DNA of 64,000 nt from Pelagibacterium sediminicola (GTDB lineage Bacteria > Pseudomonadota > Alphaproteobacteria > Rhizobiales > Devosiaceae): NCBI RefSeq assembly GCF_003390885.1, contig NZ_QMEL01000001.1:596888-660887 (forward strand), written 5' to 3'. Of this stretch, positions 1 through 9,778 are shown piece by piece (the stretch's first letter is position 1; the number at the start of each line of letters is the position of its first letter). The notes beneath the pieces are model-generated. The model saw only the letters and a program-made list of their open reading frames with translations, ran no database searches and was not told the DNA's origin. The position numbers and the translations under genes are program-made.

Positions 1-1
1 T

Positions 2-301
2 CCCGACAGCTATGGCCCACTGGTGGGCGCGTCCGGGGCGGTGGCCGGGGTTATGGGGGCCTATCTCGTCCTTTATCCGCGCGTCCGGGTGTTCGTGCTC
101 AACAGGCTCGTCATCTTCTTCCCGCTTGCGCTGCCCGCATGGGCGGTGCTCGGCATCTGGATTTTCAGCCAGTTGTTCTATGCGGTACTGGGGTCCGATG
201 GCGCGGTTGCCTGGTGGGCACATATCGGGGGCGTGGCCGCCGGCGCGGCGCTGGTTTTCCTGTTCCGCAGGCTCGCTCCGGGCCCCTCGATCGAAGGGTA
301 A
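2..301 (+). CDS. Rhomboid family intramembrane serine protease, C-terminal part
   Basis: The 5' end lies outside the window; about 99 codons remain, ending at TAA. The visible part begins PDSYGPLVGASGAVAG, which holds the rhomboid GxSGA motif with the nucleophile serine. It then shows hydrophobic helices (YLVLYP, FFPLALPAWAVLGIWIF) and a second conserved stretch AWWAHIGGVAAG with the catalytic histidine. Ser and His form the dyad that cuts transmembrane substrates within the inner membrane. The protein ends shortly after the last helix with a basic tail. The substrate is unknown. Both catalytic motifs are intact, so the gene is probably functional and only cut by the window edge. Confidence 0.85.
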   Translation, partial: PDSYGPLVGASGAVAGVMGAYLVLYPRVRVFVLNRLVIFFPLALPAWAVLGIWIFSQLFYAVLGSDGAVAWWAHIGGVAAGAALVFLFRRLAPGPSIEG

Positions 302-360
302 GAAATTGTTAGGCCCGCGGGTCTAGGCTTGGTCCCGTTGTTTTTCGTGGGAGCAGACCG

Positions 361-543
361 TTGAGTGATCTGGCGCTGGGCATGGTGGCTGCAAAACAGG
401 GGCAGACCCGGCACCTGATGCAGATTGCCATGGTCAGGAAGCAGCATGAGATGGAGATGAACCTCATCAACATGCTGACCCAGGCCGTCGAGAACGCGCC
501 AGCCCCGGACGGCACCGGAACGCGCGTCGATAAGACGGCCTGA
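361..543 (+). CDS. Small YjfB-like protein (putative motility-associated)
   Basis: A 60-aa product from a TTG start at 361, with GGGAG (positions 349-353) as a plausible ribosome site. The sequence is helical and rich in Gln, Met and Ala (QTRHLMQIAMVRKQHEMEMN), followed by LINMLTQAVENAP and a short tail ending GTGTRVDKTA. This layout, an amphipathic helix then a G-rich tail with VDxxA, resembles the small YjfB family named 'putative motility protein'. The resemblance is judged by eye. No flagellar genes are in the window, so a motility role is not supported by context. It is convergent with tlpA. Confidence 0.55.
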   Translation: MSDLALGMVAAKQGQTRHLMQIAMVRKQHEMEMNLINMLTQAVENAPAPDGTGTRVDKTA

Positions 544-549
544 TCTTGT

Positions 550-582
550 ACTGGATCACCCGGATAAACCGTGTGAAGACGG
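550..582. repeat. Family F palindromic repeat, copy 1
   Basis: The stretch ctggatcacccggataaacc followed by gtgtgaagacgg matches, with a few changes, the repeat at 16280-16312. It lies between the convergent YjfB-like gene and tlpA. The hairpin arms cacccgg/ccgtgtg are imperfect in this copy. Confidence 0.5.
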
Positions 583-589
583 ACCTGCC

Positions 590-1237
<648 letters not shown>

Positions 1238-1274
1238 TTTTTACCGGTTCATTTCAAGGTCTGACGGGGCGCCG

Positions 1275-2657
1275 ATGAGCAATCGCATGTGGGGGGGACG
1301 GTTCGCGTCCGGTCCCGACGCCATCATGGAAGAAATCAACGCCTCGATAGGCTTCGACCAGCGGCTCTACAAGCACGATATCGCCGGCTCGATCGCCCAC
1401 GCGAACATGCTTGCCGCCGCCGGTATCCTCACAGTTGAGGATAAAGACGCTATTATCAAGGGGTTGGAGACGGTCCGCGACGAGATCGCGCAGGGGGGCT
1501 TCACCTTTTCGCGAGCGCTTGAAGACATCCATATGAATGTCGAGAGTCGCCTCAAGGAATTGATCGGGGAGCCGGCGGGGCGCCTGCACACGGCACGGTC
1601 GCGCAACGATCAGGTGGCCACCGATTTCCGGCTCTATGTGCGCGAGTGCATCGACATGCTGGTCGCCCAGGTCGAAACGCTGCAAGGCGTGCTGGTCGAC
1701 CGCGCCGAGACCGAGGCGGCGACCGTCATGCCCGGCTTCACCCATCTCCAGAGCGCCCAGCCGGTGACCTTCGGGCACCATCTTCTGGCCTATGTCGAGA
1801 TGTTTTCGCGCGACAGGGGACGGCTTCTCGATGCGCGGGCCCGGCTCAACGAAAGCCCGCTGGGCTCGGCGGCGCTGGCCGGCACCTCGTTCCCCATCGA
1901 CCGGGAGATGACCGCCAAAGAGCTCGGGTTCGACCGGCCCACGGCCAATTCGCTCGATGCGGTCTCGGACCGCGATTTCATTCTCGAAACGCTGGCCGCC
2001 GCCTCGATCTGCGCCATGCACCTTTCGCGGTTTTCCGAGGAACTGGTCATCTGGTCTTCGGCCCAGTTCGCGTTCATCTCGCTTTCCGACAAGTTCTCGA
2101 CCGGCTCCTCGATCATGCCGCAAAAGCGCAACCCCGATGCCGCCGAGTTGATCCGCGCCAAGGTCGGACGCATCTTCGGGGCGTTCACCTCGCTTTTGAT
2201 GGTGATGAAGGGCCTGCCGCTCGCCTATTCCAAGGACATGCAGGAAGACAAGGAAGTGGCGTTCGACGCGCTCGATACGCTTTCCCTGTCTCTTGCCGCG
2301 ATGACGGGAATGGTGTCCGACCTCGCTGTCAACCGCGAAAAGATGGCGGCGGCGGCGGGCGCGGGATTCTCGACTGCCACCGATCTGGCCGACTGGCTGG
2401 TCAGGGCGGCCAATGTGCCGTTCCGCGACGCCCACCACATCACGGGCCGGGCCGTTGCGGCAGCCGAAGCCAAGGGTTGCGGGCTCGAAGGGCTGACTAT
2501 CGAGGACCTGAAGGCCATCGACGAGCGCATCACGAGCGCCGTGCACAAGGTGCTGGGGGTGGACAATTCCGTCAAGTCCCGGACGAGCTACGGGGGAACG
2601 GCGCCGGACAATGTGCGAAAGCAGGTTGCGCTCTGGCGCGAGCGGTTGGGTGCATGA
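1275..2657 (+). CDS. argH: Argininosuccinate lyase
   Basis: A 460-aa enzyme of the fumarase/aspartase superfamily. It splits argininosuccinate into arginine and fumarate, the last step of arginine synthesis. The start [10 protein letters not shown] is typical of ArgH; the open frame continues upstream but would overlap tlpA. The family signature [11 protein letters not shown] is intact and carries the mobile loop with the catalytic serine. TARSRNDQV and the HLQSAQPVT substrate regions are also clear. Length is normal. The gene is followed by repeat copy B1 and then lysA on the same strand. argJ, another arginine pathway gene, lies 41 kb away, so the pathway is dispersed. Confidence 0.97.
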   Translation: MSNRMWGGRFASGPDAIMEEINASIGFDQRLYKHDIAGSIAHANMLAAAGILTVEDKDAIIKGLETVRDEIAQGGFTFSRALEDIHMNVESRLKELIGEPAGRLHTARSRNDQVATDFRLYVRECIDMLVAQVETLQGVLVDRAETEAATVMPGFTHLQSAQPVTFGHHLLAYVEMFSRDRGRLLDARARLNESPLGSAALAGTSFPIDREMTAKELGFDRPTANSLDAVSDRDFILETLAAASICAMHLSRFSEELVIWSSAQFAFISLSDKFSTGSSIMPQKRNPDAAELIRAKVGRIFGAFTSLLMVMKGLPLAYSKDMQEDKEVAFDALDTLSLSLAAMTGMVSDLAVNREKMAAAAGAGFSTATDLADWLVRAANVPFRDAHHITGRAVAAAEAKGCGLEGLTIEDLKAIDERITSAVHKVLGVDNSVKSRTSYGGTAPDNVRKQVALWRERLGA

Positions 2658-2688
2658 TCGCGATGGAAAAGCTTGTTGCGGGCATCGC

Positions 2689-2863
2689 CTCACCCCTCCC
2701 CAGCCCTCCCCATCAAGGGGAGGGTGTTTCCTTTGCTCGGATGCTTCCTGCGCACAAGACCAGCACCTCCCCCCTTGTGGGGGACTTGCAAGCGTTTCCG
2801 GTAACGCCGGAACGCGGGGCTCCGGTGGAGCCCTGCGAGTGCAGCAAGGGGAGGGGGGTAAGC
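2689..2863 (+). repeat. Family B intergenic palindromic repeat, long form (copy B1)
   Basis: It begins cacccctccccagccctccc, followed by the hairpin ccctcccc-atca-aggggaggg, then a spacer with accagcacctccccccttg, and ends ggggagggggg. It contains an extra inner palindrome, gtttccggtaacgccggaac, also present in copy B2 at 20711-20880. The element fills almost all of the argH-lysA gap. No protein-coding gene is supported here. Confidence 0.8.
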
Positions 2864-2901
2864 GGATCTTCAGTCTGCGCAACGGTTGAGGCTTGGCGCT
2901 G

Positions 2902-4170
2902 ATGGTCCACCACTTCCACTACCAGAACGGCCGTCTCCACGCCGAGGACGTTGACCTTTCCGCGCTGGCCGAGGAAATCGGCACGCCCTTTTATTGCTAC
3001 TCCTCGGCGACCTTCCGGCGCCATGTGCGGGTGATGCGCGAGGCGTTTGCCGGGCGCGATACGGTCCTTGCCTACGCAATGAAGGCCAATTCCAACCAGG
3101 CAATTTTGAAGCTGATCGCCAGCGAAGGCGGCGGGGCGGATGTGGTGTCGCTGGGCGAGCTCGAACGCGCGCTGCGTGCCGGGATCGCGCCGGACAGAAT
3201 CGTCTTTTCAGGCGTCGCCAAGACCCGGGAGGAGATGGCGCGGGGGCTAGAGGTGGGCATTTTGTGCTTTAACGTCGAGAGCGAGCCCGAGCTTGAGCGG
3301 CTCGACCGCGTGGCGGGAGAGATGGGAAAGATCGCGCCGGTTTCCGTGCGGATCAATCCGGACGTCGATGCCAGGACCCATGCCAAGATTTCGACGGGAA
3401 AATCCGAAAACAAGTTCGGCATCCCCTATGCCCGCGCGCTGGACGTTTATGCACGGATCGCCGGGAGCCCCAATCTCAAGGCGGTCGGCGTCGACATGCA
3501 TATCGGGAGCCAGATCACCGAGCTTGAGCCGTTCGACAACGCCTTTGCGCTCCTGGCGGACCTCGTGGGGCAGTTGCGCGCGGCGGGGCACGGGATCGAG
3601 CATGTCGATGTGGGGGGCGGGCTGGGCATCCCCTACGACCAGAGCAACACCCCGCCGCCCGATCCGGTGGAATATGCGCGGCTGGTGCGTCGCCATGTCG
3701 ACCCGCTCGGGTGCAAGCTGATCCTCGAGCCCGGACGGGTGATCGCGGGCAATGCGGGGATCATGGTCTGCCGTGTCGAATACGTAAAAAATACCGCCAC
3801 GCGGCGTTTCGTCATCGTCGATGCGGGGATGAACGATCTGCTGCGCCCGACGCTCTACGAGGCCCATCACGATGTGTTGCCGGTTAACGAGGCCGGGCCG
3901 GATGCAGGAACGGTGCGCGCCGATATCGTGGGGCCGGTCTGCGAAACCGGCGACTATCTGGCGCTCGACCGGGAGATCGGCGATGTGGGCGAAGGGGACC
4001 TCATCGCGGTGATGACGGCAGGCGCCTATGGCGCGGTGATGGCCAGCACCTACAACACGCGCCCCCTCGTGCCCGAAGTGCTGGTCGAGGGCGGCCGCTG
4101 GCACGCCATCCGCCCGCGCCAGACGCTGGACGATCTTATCGGGCTCGATAGCGTGCCGGACTGGCTTTAG
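2902..4170 (+). CDS. lysA: Diaminopimelate decarboxylase
   Basis: A 422-aa PLP enzyme of fold type III that converts meso-diaminopimelate to lysine. The PLP lysine is Lys61 in LAYAMKANSN. HIGSQI, the glycine-rich VDVGGGLGIPY and the EPGR motif that binds PLP phosphate are present. The C-terminal GPVCETGD carries the active-site cysteine, and AGAYG follows. I chose ATG 2902 (MVHHFHYQNG), with TGAGG 2887-2891 as a plausible ribosome site; TTG 2893 is possible. It follows argH on the same strand after a repeat, so co-transcription is uncertain. It is convergent with the YhhQ-like gene. Confidence 0.96.
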   Translation: MVHHFHYQNGRLHAEDVDLSALAEEIGTPFYCYSSATFRRHVRVMREAFAGRDTVLAYAMKANSNQAILKLIASEGGGADVVSLGELERALRAGIAPDRIVFSGVAKTREEMARGLEVGILCFNVESEPELERLDRVAGEMGKIAPVSVRINPDVDARTHAKISTGKSENKFGIPYARALDVYARIAGSPNLKAVGVDMHIGSQITELEPFDNAFALLADLVGQLRAAGHGIEHVDVGGGLGIPYDQSNTPPPDPVEYARLVRRHVDPLGCKLILEPGRVIAGNAGIMVCRVEYVKNTATRRFVIVDAGMNDLLRPTLYEAHHDVLPVNEAGPDAGTVRADIVGPVCETGDYLALDREIGDVGEGDLIAVMTAGAYGAVMASTYNTRPLVPEVLVEGGRWHAIRPRQTLDDLIGLDSVPDWL

Positions 4171-4194
4171 CCGGGGAAGCGATGGGGGCAGAGC

Positions 4195-4833
4195 TTAGGC
4201 CTTCGCCAGCACCCGATCCGGAATGATCTTGCGGAGTATCTTGTAAGGCGCGAGCAGGGCCAGCGCGACAACCAGCTTGACGAGGAAGTCACCTACGGCC
4301 AGCGAAACCCAGAGCGGGGTCTCGAACCCGAAAACCGACAGGAATGGCACGGGGAAGGCGAGCGAAGACTCTTCCATGCCGAACGCGGTGTCGAGAAACG
4401 CAAAGCTTGCGGCAAAGGCCAGCCCGAAAAAGAGGATCGTGTCGATCACCGATCCGGCGGTCGAGGAGATCAGTGGGGCCTTCCACCAGCTTGCGGCGCG
4501 CAGGCGGTGGAAAATTTGCGTATCGAGCAGTTGCGCAACGAGGAACGCCGTGCCCGAGGCTATCGCGATGCGCGGGGAGGCGAGCAGGACGCTCATCGCA
4601 ACGGCGATGGCAAAGCCGACCAGAACGACCTTTCGCGCGGTGACTGGCCCGAAATGGCGGTTGGTGAGGTCGTTGACCATGAAGGCGACGGGATAGGTAA
4701 AGGCGCCCCAGGTGAGGATTTCAGCAAGGTCGAGAGCGCCGATCTGCGCATCGACCGGGAACTGGACGAGGAAATTGGAGGCGGTGACGACCACCGCCAT
4801 GGCGAGGATCGCCAGGGCAAAGCGCAAACCCAT
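4195..4833 (-). CDS. Queuosine precursor transporter, YhhQ/VUT family
   Basis: A 212-aa hydrophobic protein with about six predicted membrane segments, starting MGLRFALAILAMAVVV. Motifs typical of the YhhQ (PF02592) family are seen: FTYPVAFMVNDLTNRHFG and the charged/aromatic loop after it. Family members import preQ0/preQ1 for queuosine tRNA modification. The start at 4833 is preceded by AAAGGA with a 9-nt gap on the minus strand. It lies downstream of rpmB, separated by the rpmB terminator, so it probably has its own promoter. Confidence 0.85.
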   Translation of the reverse strand: MGLRFALAILAMAVVVTASNFLVQFPVDAQIGALDLAEILTWGAFTYPVAFMVNDLTNRHFGPVTARKVVLVGFAIAVAMSVLLASPRIAIASGTAFLVAQLLDTQIFHRLRAASWWKAPLISSTAGSVIDTILFFGLAFAASFAFLDTAFGMEESSLAFPVPFLSVFGFETPLWVSLAVGDFLVKLVVALALLAPYKILRKIIPDRVLAKA

Positions 4834-4946
4834 CAGGGCATGTCCTTTCAAAAACAAAGCGGCAAGGGACCGCCGGACTTTTTTGCGATGCAGCGAACCG
4901 GCAGATGACCGATGCTGCGTGTCCCTCGCTTTACAGCTCTGGACAC

Positions 4947-4987
4947 AAAAAGCCAAGCGCCGCACCCGGTATGCCGGACGCGGCGCT
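4947..4987 (-). terminator. Rho-independent terminator of rpmB
   Basis: On the minus strand, AGCGCCGC (4980-4987) pairs perfectly with GCGGCGCT (4956-4963), followed by a T-run (A-run at 4947-4951 on the plus strand). It starts 26 bases after the rpmB stop codon. Confidence 0.8.
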
Positions 4988-5012
4988 CCAAATCTCTTGT
5001 TTCGCCTGTGCC

Positions 5013-5297
5013 TTAGCTGGCGACGGCGGCGCGGATTTCCTTCTTGATGCCGCGGGCGCGATCGGAAAGCTCCTCGTCCTTGGCCTTCAAGAGAAACGCA
5101 TCGAGACCGCCACGGTGCTCGACGGTGCGCAGGGCGGCGGCCGAAACGCGGAGCTTGACCTGACGGTCGAGCGCCTCGGAAATCAGCGTCACATCGCAAA
5201 GGTTGGGCAGAAAGCGGCGGCGGGTCCGGTTGAGCGCGTGGCTCACATTGTTGCCGGTCATAACGCCCTTGCCGGTCAGTTCACAGCGCCGAGCCAT
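5013..5297 (-). CDS. rpmB: 50S ribosomal protein L28
   Basis: A 94-aa basic ribosomal protein starting [21 protein letters not shown], the conserved L28 N-terminus. Like other alphaproteobacterial L28 proteins it has an extended C-terminus (about 94 aa, against about 78 in E. coli). The start is supported by AGGA seven bases upstream. A strong minus-strand promoter lies at 5379-5407 and a terminator at 4947-4987, so it is a self-contained monocistronic unit. It is divergent from the DUF3108 gene. Confidence 0.97.
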   Translation of the reverse strand: MARRCELTGKGVMTGNNVSHALNRTRRRFLPNLCDVTLISEALDRQVKLRVSAAALRTVEHRGGLDAFLLKAKDEELSDRARGIKKEIRAAVAS

Positions 5298-5378
5298 AAT
5301 CGTAAATCCTGTCAATCAAGAACCGGCGCCGGGGCAAGCCCCCAGCCGGACGGTCCGGGTTTGTTAGAAGGTCGCGGC

Positions 5379-5407
5379 TAAATAGACAAAGGCGCCGGTT
5401 TCGTCAA
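5379..5407 (-). promoter_or_regulatory. Sigma-70-type promoter of rpmB
   Basis: On the minus strand TTGACG (5402-5407), a 17-bp spacer, then TATTTA (5379-5384). It faces rpmB, about 80 bp upstream of the start codon. Spacing is ideal and both boxes are near consensus. Confidence 0.7.
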
Positions 5408-5532
5408 GCATATAGCGGGTTTTGTGATGCGCCCGATGCTGGACAGATGGAAATAGGGAAGGCACGGTAAACAATGCTCTGATTCGTTTGCGGCTTTGTC
5501 CCGCGGATGGGGGCGCTATGACGATGTGAGCT

Positions 5533-6324
5533 TTGCGTGTGCTGAAAACCCTTGCCCGGTCGCTGGCCGTCTTCGCCCTTTCCGCCTTCGGCGCGGCTGC
5601 GGCCTGTGCCCAGCAGCCCGGCGCGCTGGCGCAATATGTGGTGGCGCTCAACGGCATCAATGTCGCCTATCTCAATGTAAGGCTCCATACGGAAGGCGAG
5701 ACGTACCAGCTCGACCTGACCGCCGATGTGACGGGCCTTGCCCAGATCGTCGCGCAAGGCTCGGGTGCGGTCAATTCGGGCGGCAGGGTGACCGGGACGG
5801 GGCTGGCCTCGAACCGGTTCCATCTTGAAACCCGCACCAGTTCGGACCGGTTTTCGGTCCAGACGCGCTATGCGGGCGGCACGGCCAATGACTTTACCGT
5901 CAGCCCGCCCTTGCCCGAAAACCCCGACCGCGTCGCGGTAAGTACAAGCCACCGGCGCGGGGTCAACGATCCGGTGGCCGCCTTCATCCTGCGCGGTTCG
6001 GGGCTCGACCAGAGTCTTTGCAACCGCACCATGGCCATCTTTACCGGTATCGAGCGGTTCGACCTCCAGCTTTCCTTCGCCCAGATGGACAGCGCCACCT
6101 CGAACCGCACGGGCTATCAGGGGCCGGTGGTCGCCTGCGCCATGCGCTATCACCCCATCTCGGGGCATTTCAATTCTTCGGAAATCACCGCCTATCTGCG
6201 CGACAACCAGCGCATGATGGCCTGGTTCGCCCCGCTCGGGGAAACGGGCTTTTTCATCCCCTATCGCGTGCTGATCGGCACGAGCTTCGGTGATTTGTCG
6301 ATGGTTCTGACATCGATGCAGTAG
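5533..6324 (+). CDS. DUF3108 domain periplasmic/outer-layer protein
   Basis: About 263 aa, beginning with a signal peptide (LKTLARSLAVFALSAFGAAAACAQ, probable cleavage after ACA-Q). The mature part has alternating beta-type sequence (YVVALNGINVAYLNVRL) typical of DUF3108, a family of exported beta-rich proteins of unknown function. One conserved cysteine pair, SLCNRT and VACAMRYHP, could form a disulfide. The start is TTG 5533 or GTG 5539; neither has a strong ribosome site. It is divergent from rpmB, a neighbour pair often kept in Hyphomicrobiales. Confidence 0.75.
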   Translation: MRVLKTLARSLAVFALSAFGAAAACAQQPGALAQYVVALNGINVAYLNVRLHTEGETYQLDLTADVTGLAQIVAQGSGAVNSGGRVTGTGLASNRFHLETRTSSDRFSVQTRYAGGTANDFTVSPPLPENPDRVAVSTSHRRGVNDPVAAFILRGSGLDQSLCNRTMAIFTGIERFDLQLSFAQMDSATSNRTGYQGPVVACAMRYHPISGHFNSSEITAYLRDNQRMMAWFAPLGETGFFIPYRVLIGTSFGDLSMVLTSMQ

Positions 6325-6432
6325 GCCGCCCTGCGGTTTTACCCAATCCCTTATGTCATTCAGGCATCCATTGCCGAAATCCAGAACGACATCTCAACAC
6401 GCTCCGGCGGGTGGGAGAAATCCGCGCTGGTC

Positions 6433-6466
6433 CCCGGGAATAAATACCGGGATGACAATGGTGCAA
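6433..6466. repeat. Family E palindromic repeat, copy 1
   Basis: The hairpin tccccgggaataaatacc followed by gggatgac is the reverse complement of the stretch at 43207-43250 apart from a few bases. It lies in the 573-bp gap 6325-6897. The rest of that gap holds no credible gene; its only other feature is the LexA-type box at 6783-6797. Confidence 0.55.
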
Positions 6467-6782
6467 GGGCAACCCCCGCTGTCCCATTCCGGTACGGTCA
6501 AAATCTTTTTTGCCAACAAACCGGAGATCGCGGCCCGGAAAGCGGGCGCTTCTGCGTTTACGAGGGGTGCGCGGTGGCAAAAAACATGTCAACCCGTGCT
6601 TAACACTTGGCCCGAATCCGGCCCCGTTAACCCAAACGTAACCAGGCTGAACGCCAAGCGGCTCAAATTGCCCGTGTTTTTCAAGATGTTGCTCCGCCTT
6701 GTGGCCGGCCCTGCAAGTAGCCACTAGATATCGTAGGGAACAAAGCGGGATTTGTGATTCCGGCCCGATTCGGACCGAGTTT

Positions 6783-6797
6783 GTTCCGTTTTCGTTC
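6783..6797 (+). promoter_or_regulatory. Candidate LexA (SOS) box, GTTC-N7-GTTC
   Basis: GTTCCGTTTTCGTTC matches exactly the direct-repeat operator known for alphaproteobacterial LexA. It lies 100 bp upstream of the helicase start in an otherwise gene-free stretch. About one such match is expected by chance in 64 kb at this base composition, so intergenic position is the main support. Confidence 0.45.
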
Positions 6798-6897
6798 GGA
6801 ACATTAACGCCACCGGCATTTGCGCCATTGCGTTTCCCGTTTCGGTACACCACGTTGGGGCCACCCATTCCGCCCTTTGCCCCGATTCTCCCCAGCC

Positions 6898-9762
6898 ATG
6901 GTTCCGACAGTTTCCCAAGCGGTCAAAGCGGTGCTTGGACCGACCAATACCGGCAAGACCCACTATGCCATCGAGCGCATGCTGGCGCATCGCTCGGGGG
7001 TGATCGGGCTGCCGTTGCGGCTCCTGGCGCGCGAGGTCTATGGGCGGGTCGTCGAGCGCGTCGGGGAAAGCGCGGTGGCGCTGGTGACGGGGGAGGAGCG
7101 TATCGTCCCCAAGGCGGCGCGGTACTGGGTGGCGACGGTCGAGGCCATGCCCTCCGATCTTGCCGCCGAATTCGTTGCCATCGACGAAATCCAGACCGCC
7201 ACCGATTTCGACCGTGGGCACGTCTTCACCGACCGCATCCTTCATGCGCGGGGACGATCGGAAACCCTGCTGCTGGGCGCCCAGACCATGGAGCCGGTGA
7301 TCCGCAAGCTGCTGCCCCATGCCGAGGTGCAGTTCCGTCCACGTTTTTCAAAGCTCGAATGGGCCGGCTCCAGGCGCATATCGCGCCTGCCGCGCCGGTC
7401 CGCCGTCGTGGCGTTTTCGGCCAGCGAAGTCTATGCCATCGCCGAATTGCTCAGGCGCGAGCGCGGCGGGGCGGCGGTGGTGATGGGGGCACTTTCGCCG
7501 CGCACGCGCAACGCGCAGGTCGAACTGTTCCAGAACGGGGATGTCGATTTCCTCGTTGCGACCGATGCCATCGGCATGGGGCTTAACCTCGACGTCAATC
7601 ACGTCGCCTTCGCTTCCGATTCCAAATATGACGGCCACCAGTTCCGGCCCCTCACTCCTGCCGAGATCGGCCAGATCGCGGGGCGGGCGGGCCGGCATAT
7701 GCGCGACGGCACATTCGGGGTGACCGGGGGGTGCGACCCGTTCGAGGAGGAAACCATCGCGCGGCTCGAAGCCCATGATTTCGAGCCGGTAAAGGTGTTG
7801 CAATGGCGCAACCGCGAGCTCGATTTCGCTTCGCTTGCAGCGCTCCACGACAGCCTCGAGCGCACCCCCGACCATCCGGTTCTGACCCGCGTGCCGGTCG
7901 CCACCGACCAGCGGGCGCTCGAATTCCTGATGCGGCAGGAAGAAAGCGGGGGCGCAAGGGGCCGGGAAAGGGTGGAACTGGCCTGGGAGTGCTGCCAGAT
8001 TCCGGACTATCGCGACATTTCCCCCGCCGCGCACGGCGAAATCGTCACGAGGGTCTTTTCAGACCTTTCAAGGGGTGGAAAGATCGATGCGGACTGGATT
8101 GCCGAGCAGGTCCGCTTCTGCGAGAATACGGAAGGTGACATCGACACCCTGTCCAACCGTATCCGCCAGATTCGGACCTGGACGTTCATATCCAATCGCA
8201 GGCACTGGCTGGAAGATCCCGATTACTGGCGCGAAAAAACCCGGCAAATAGAGGACGCACTGTCCGACGCATTGCATGAGAGGCTGATACAGCGTTTCGT
8301 CGATCGCCGGACCTCGGTCCTGATGCGCCATTTAAGAGACAAGCATATGGTATCACCGCAAATCACCGAAACCGGCGAAGTGACCATCGAGGGTCACACC
8401 ATCGGCACCCTCGAGGGCTTCAGGTTCACGCTCTCGAAAATCGAGGGGGAGACCGATTCCAAGACCCTGCGCTCGACCGCCGGGTCGGTGATCGCACCCG
8501 AGATCGCCAAACGCGCCGACAGGCTGGCGGGCGCCCCCAACGAGGAGTTCGTGCTGACCACCGATGGGGTCATCCGCTGGCGTGGCGAGGTGGTGGCCGA
8601 ACTGACGGAAGGGGCGGATATCTTTACGCCCCGCATCATTATCCTGGCCGATGAGAGCCTTTCGGGGCCCGATCTCGAAAAGGTCGAGGAGCGGCTTTCG
8701 CTCTGGCTCCGGCACCATATCAACACCCAGCTCGAACAGGTCGTTGCGCTCAAGGAGCCGGTCGAACTCGAAGGCGCGGCGCGCGGCGTGGCGTTCCGGC
8801 TGGCGGAAAACCTCGGGATCATCCCGCGCGCCGAGATCGCCGAGGAGGTCAAGGGGCTCGATCAGGACACGCGGGCGAAATTGCGCAAGCTGGGGGTCAA
8901 GTTCGGAGCCTATCACATCTATGTGCCGTTGAGCCTCAAGCCCGCGCCGCGCGAATTGGCGCTGATCCTCTGGGGCCTCAAGAATGGCGGCGTGCGCCAG
9001 CCGGGCATTGCCGAATTGCCCCATATCATCCTTTCGGGCCGCACCTCGTTTCCCATCGATCCCGGGTTCGATCCGCGCGTCTACGAGGTCGGCGGCTTCA
9101 AGGTGGCGGGGGGCCGGATCGTCCGCGTCGACATCCTCGAACGCCTTGCCGACATCATCCGCCCGCTGATTGCCTATGACGCGAGCCGGCCCGTCGATAC
9201 CCCGCCGCCCGATGGCGCGGCAGAGGCCAACGGGTTCCGCGTGACGGTCGAGATGACTTCGCTTCTGGGCTGCGCGGGCGAGGACTTTTCGTCCGTGCTC
9301 AAATCGCTGGGCTATCGCGTGCGGCGCACGCCCAGGCCGGTGGCCGAAGAGGTGGCGCCAGTAACGAGCCAAGAAGCTGCGCCGGTCGAAACGGAAGCAG
9401 CGCCTGCGGAGAGCGAGACTGAAGCAGAACCGGTTGCCGCCGAAGCCGTGGAGACTGCGCCATCCGAAGACGTGGCGGCCGACGCGGAGGCGGCTCCCGC
9501 CGAGCCGCAATTTGACGAGGTGTGGTTCCCCGGCGGCAAGCGGCCCGACCGGCCAAACCGCCAGCGTTCGCAGGGGCGCCGCGCGGATGGCGACCAGCGT
9601 TCCAATGGTGAGGGCAAGCCCTTCCGGGGCAAGGGCAAGCCGGGTAAGGGCCCGCGCGAGGACAAAAGGGGCGAGCAGCGCCCGCGTCCCGAGCGGCGCG
9701 AAAAGCCCATCGACCCCGATTCCCCCTTTGCGGCGCTCGCCGCGCTCAAGTCGCGGCAGTGA
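6898..9762 (+). CDS. Suv3-like superfamily 2 RNA helicase
   Basis: A 954-aa protein. The N-terminal half is a helicase core: Walker A GPTNTGKT at residues 14-21, a DEIQ Walker B box (AIDEIQTATD), MGALSPRTRN, and a C-terminal RecA motif region ATDAIGMGLNLD...QIAGRAGRH. This is the Suv3 (mitochondrial degradosome helicase) type rather than DeaD or RhlB. The last roughly 170 residues are low-complexity: first Ala/Glu-rich, then Arg/Lys/Gly-rich, ending FAALAALKSRQ. Such tails often bind RNA or partner proteins. The start at 6898 (MVPTVSQAVKAVLGPTN) puts Walker A near the N-terminus as in relatives. It heads the block helicase-S4-fdxA-carD. Confidence 0.88.
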   Translation: MVPTVSQAVKAVLGPTNTGKTHYAIERMLAHRSGVIGLPLRLLAREVYGRVVERVGESAVALVTGEERIVPKAARYWVATVEAMPSDLAAEFVAIDEIQTATDFDRGHVFTDRILHARGRSETLLLGAQTMEPVIRKLLPHAEVQFRPRFSKLEWAGSRRISRLPRRSAVVAFSASEVYAIAELLRRERGGAAVVMGALSPRTRNAQVELFQNGDVDFLVATDAIGMGLNLDVNHVAFASDSKYDGHQFRPLTPAEIGQIAGRAGRHMRDGTFGVTGGCDPFEEETIARLEAHDFEPVKVLQWRNRELDFASLAALHDSLERTPDHPVLTRVPVATDQRALEFLMRQEESGGARGRERVELAWECCQIPDYRDISPAAHGEIVTRVFSDLSRGGKIDADWIAEQVRFCENTEGDIDTLSNRIRQIRTWTFISNRRHWLEDPDYWREKTRQIEDALSDALHERLIQRFVDRRTSVLMRHLRDKHMVSPQITETGEVTIEGHTIGTLEGFRFTLSKIEGETDSKTLRSTAGSVIAPEIAKRADRLAGAPNEEFVLTTDGVIRWRGEVVAELTEGADIFTPRIIILADESLSGPDLEKVEERLSLWLRHHINTQLEQVVALKEPVELEGAARGVAFRLAENLGIIPRAEIAEEVKGLDQDTRAKLRKLGVKFGAYHIYVPLSLKPAPRELALILWGLKNGGVRQPGIAELPHIILSGRTSFPIDPGFDPRVYEVGGFKVAGGRIVRVDILERLADIIRPLIAYDASRPVDTPPPDGAAEANGFRVTVEMTSLLGCAGEDFSSVLKSLGYRVRRTPRPVAEEVAPVTSQEAAPVETEAAPAESETEAEPVAAEAVETAPSEDVAADAEAAPAEPQFDEVWFPGGKRPDRPNRQRSQGRRADGDQRSNGEGKPFRGKGKPGKGPREDKRGEQRPRPERREKPIDPDSPFAALAALKSRQ

Positions 9763-9778
9763 CGCGGGCGGCCAGATC

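Noticed and set aside
6356..6868. A 170-codon open frame on the minus strand in the 573-bp gap
   Set aside because: It crosses a palindromic repeat and the LexA box, has no ribosome site and no recognisable domain; composition looks non-coding.
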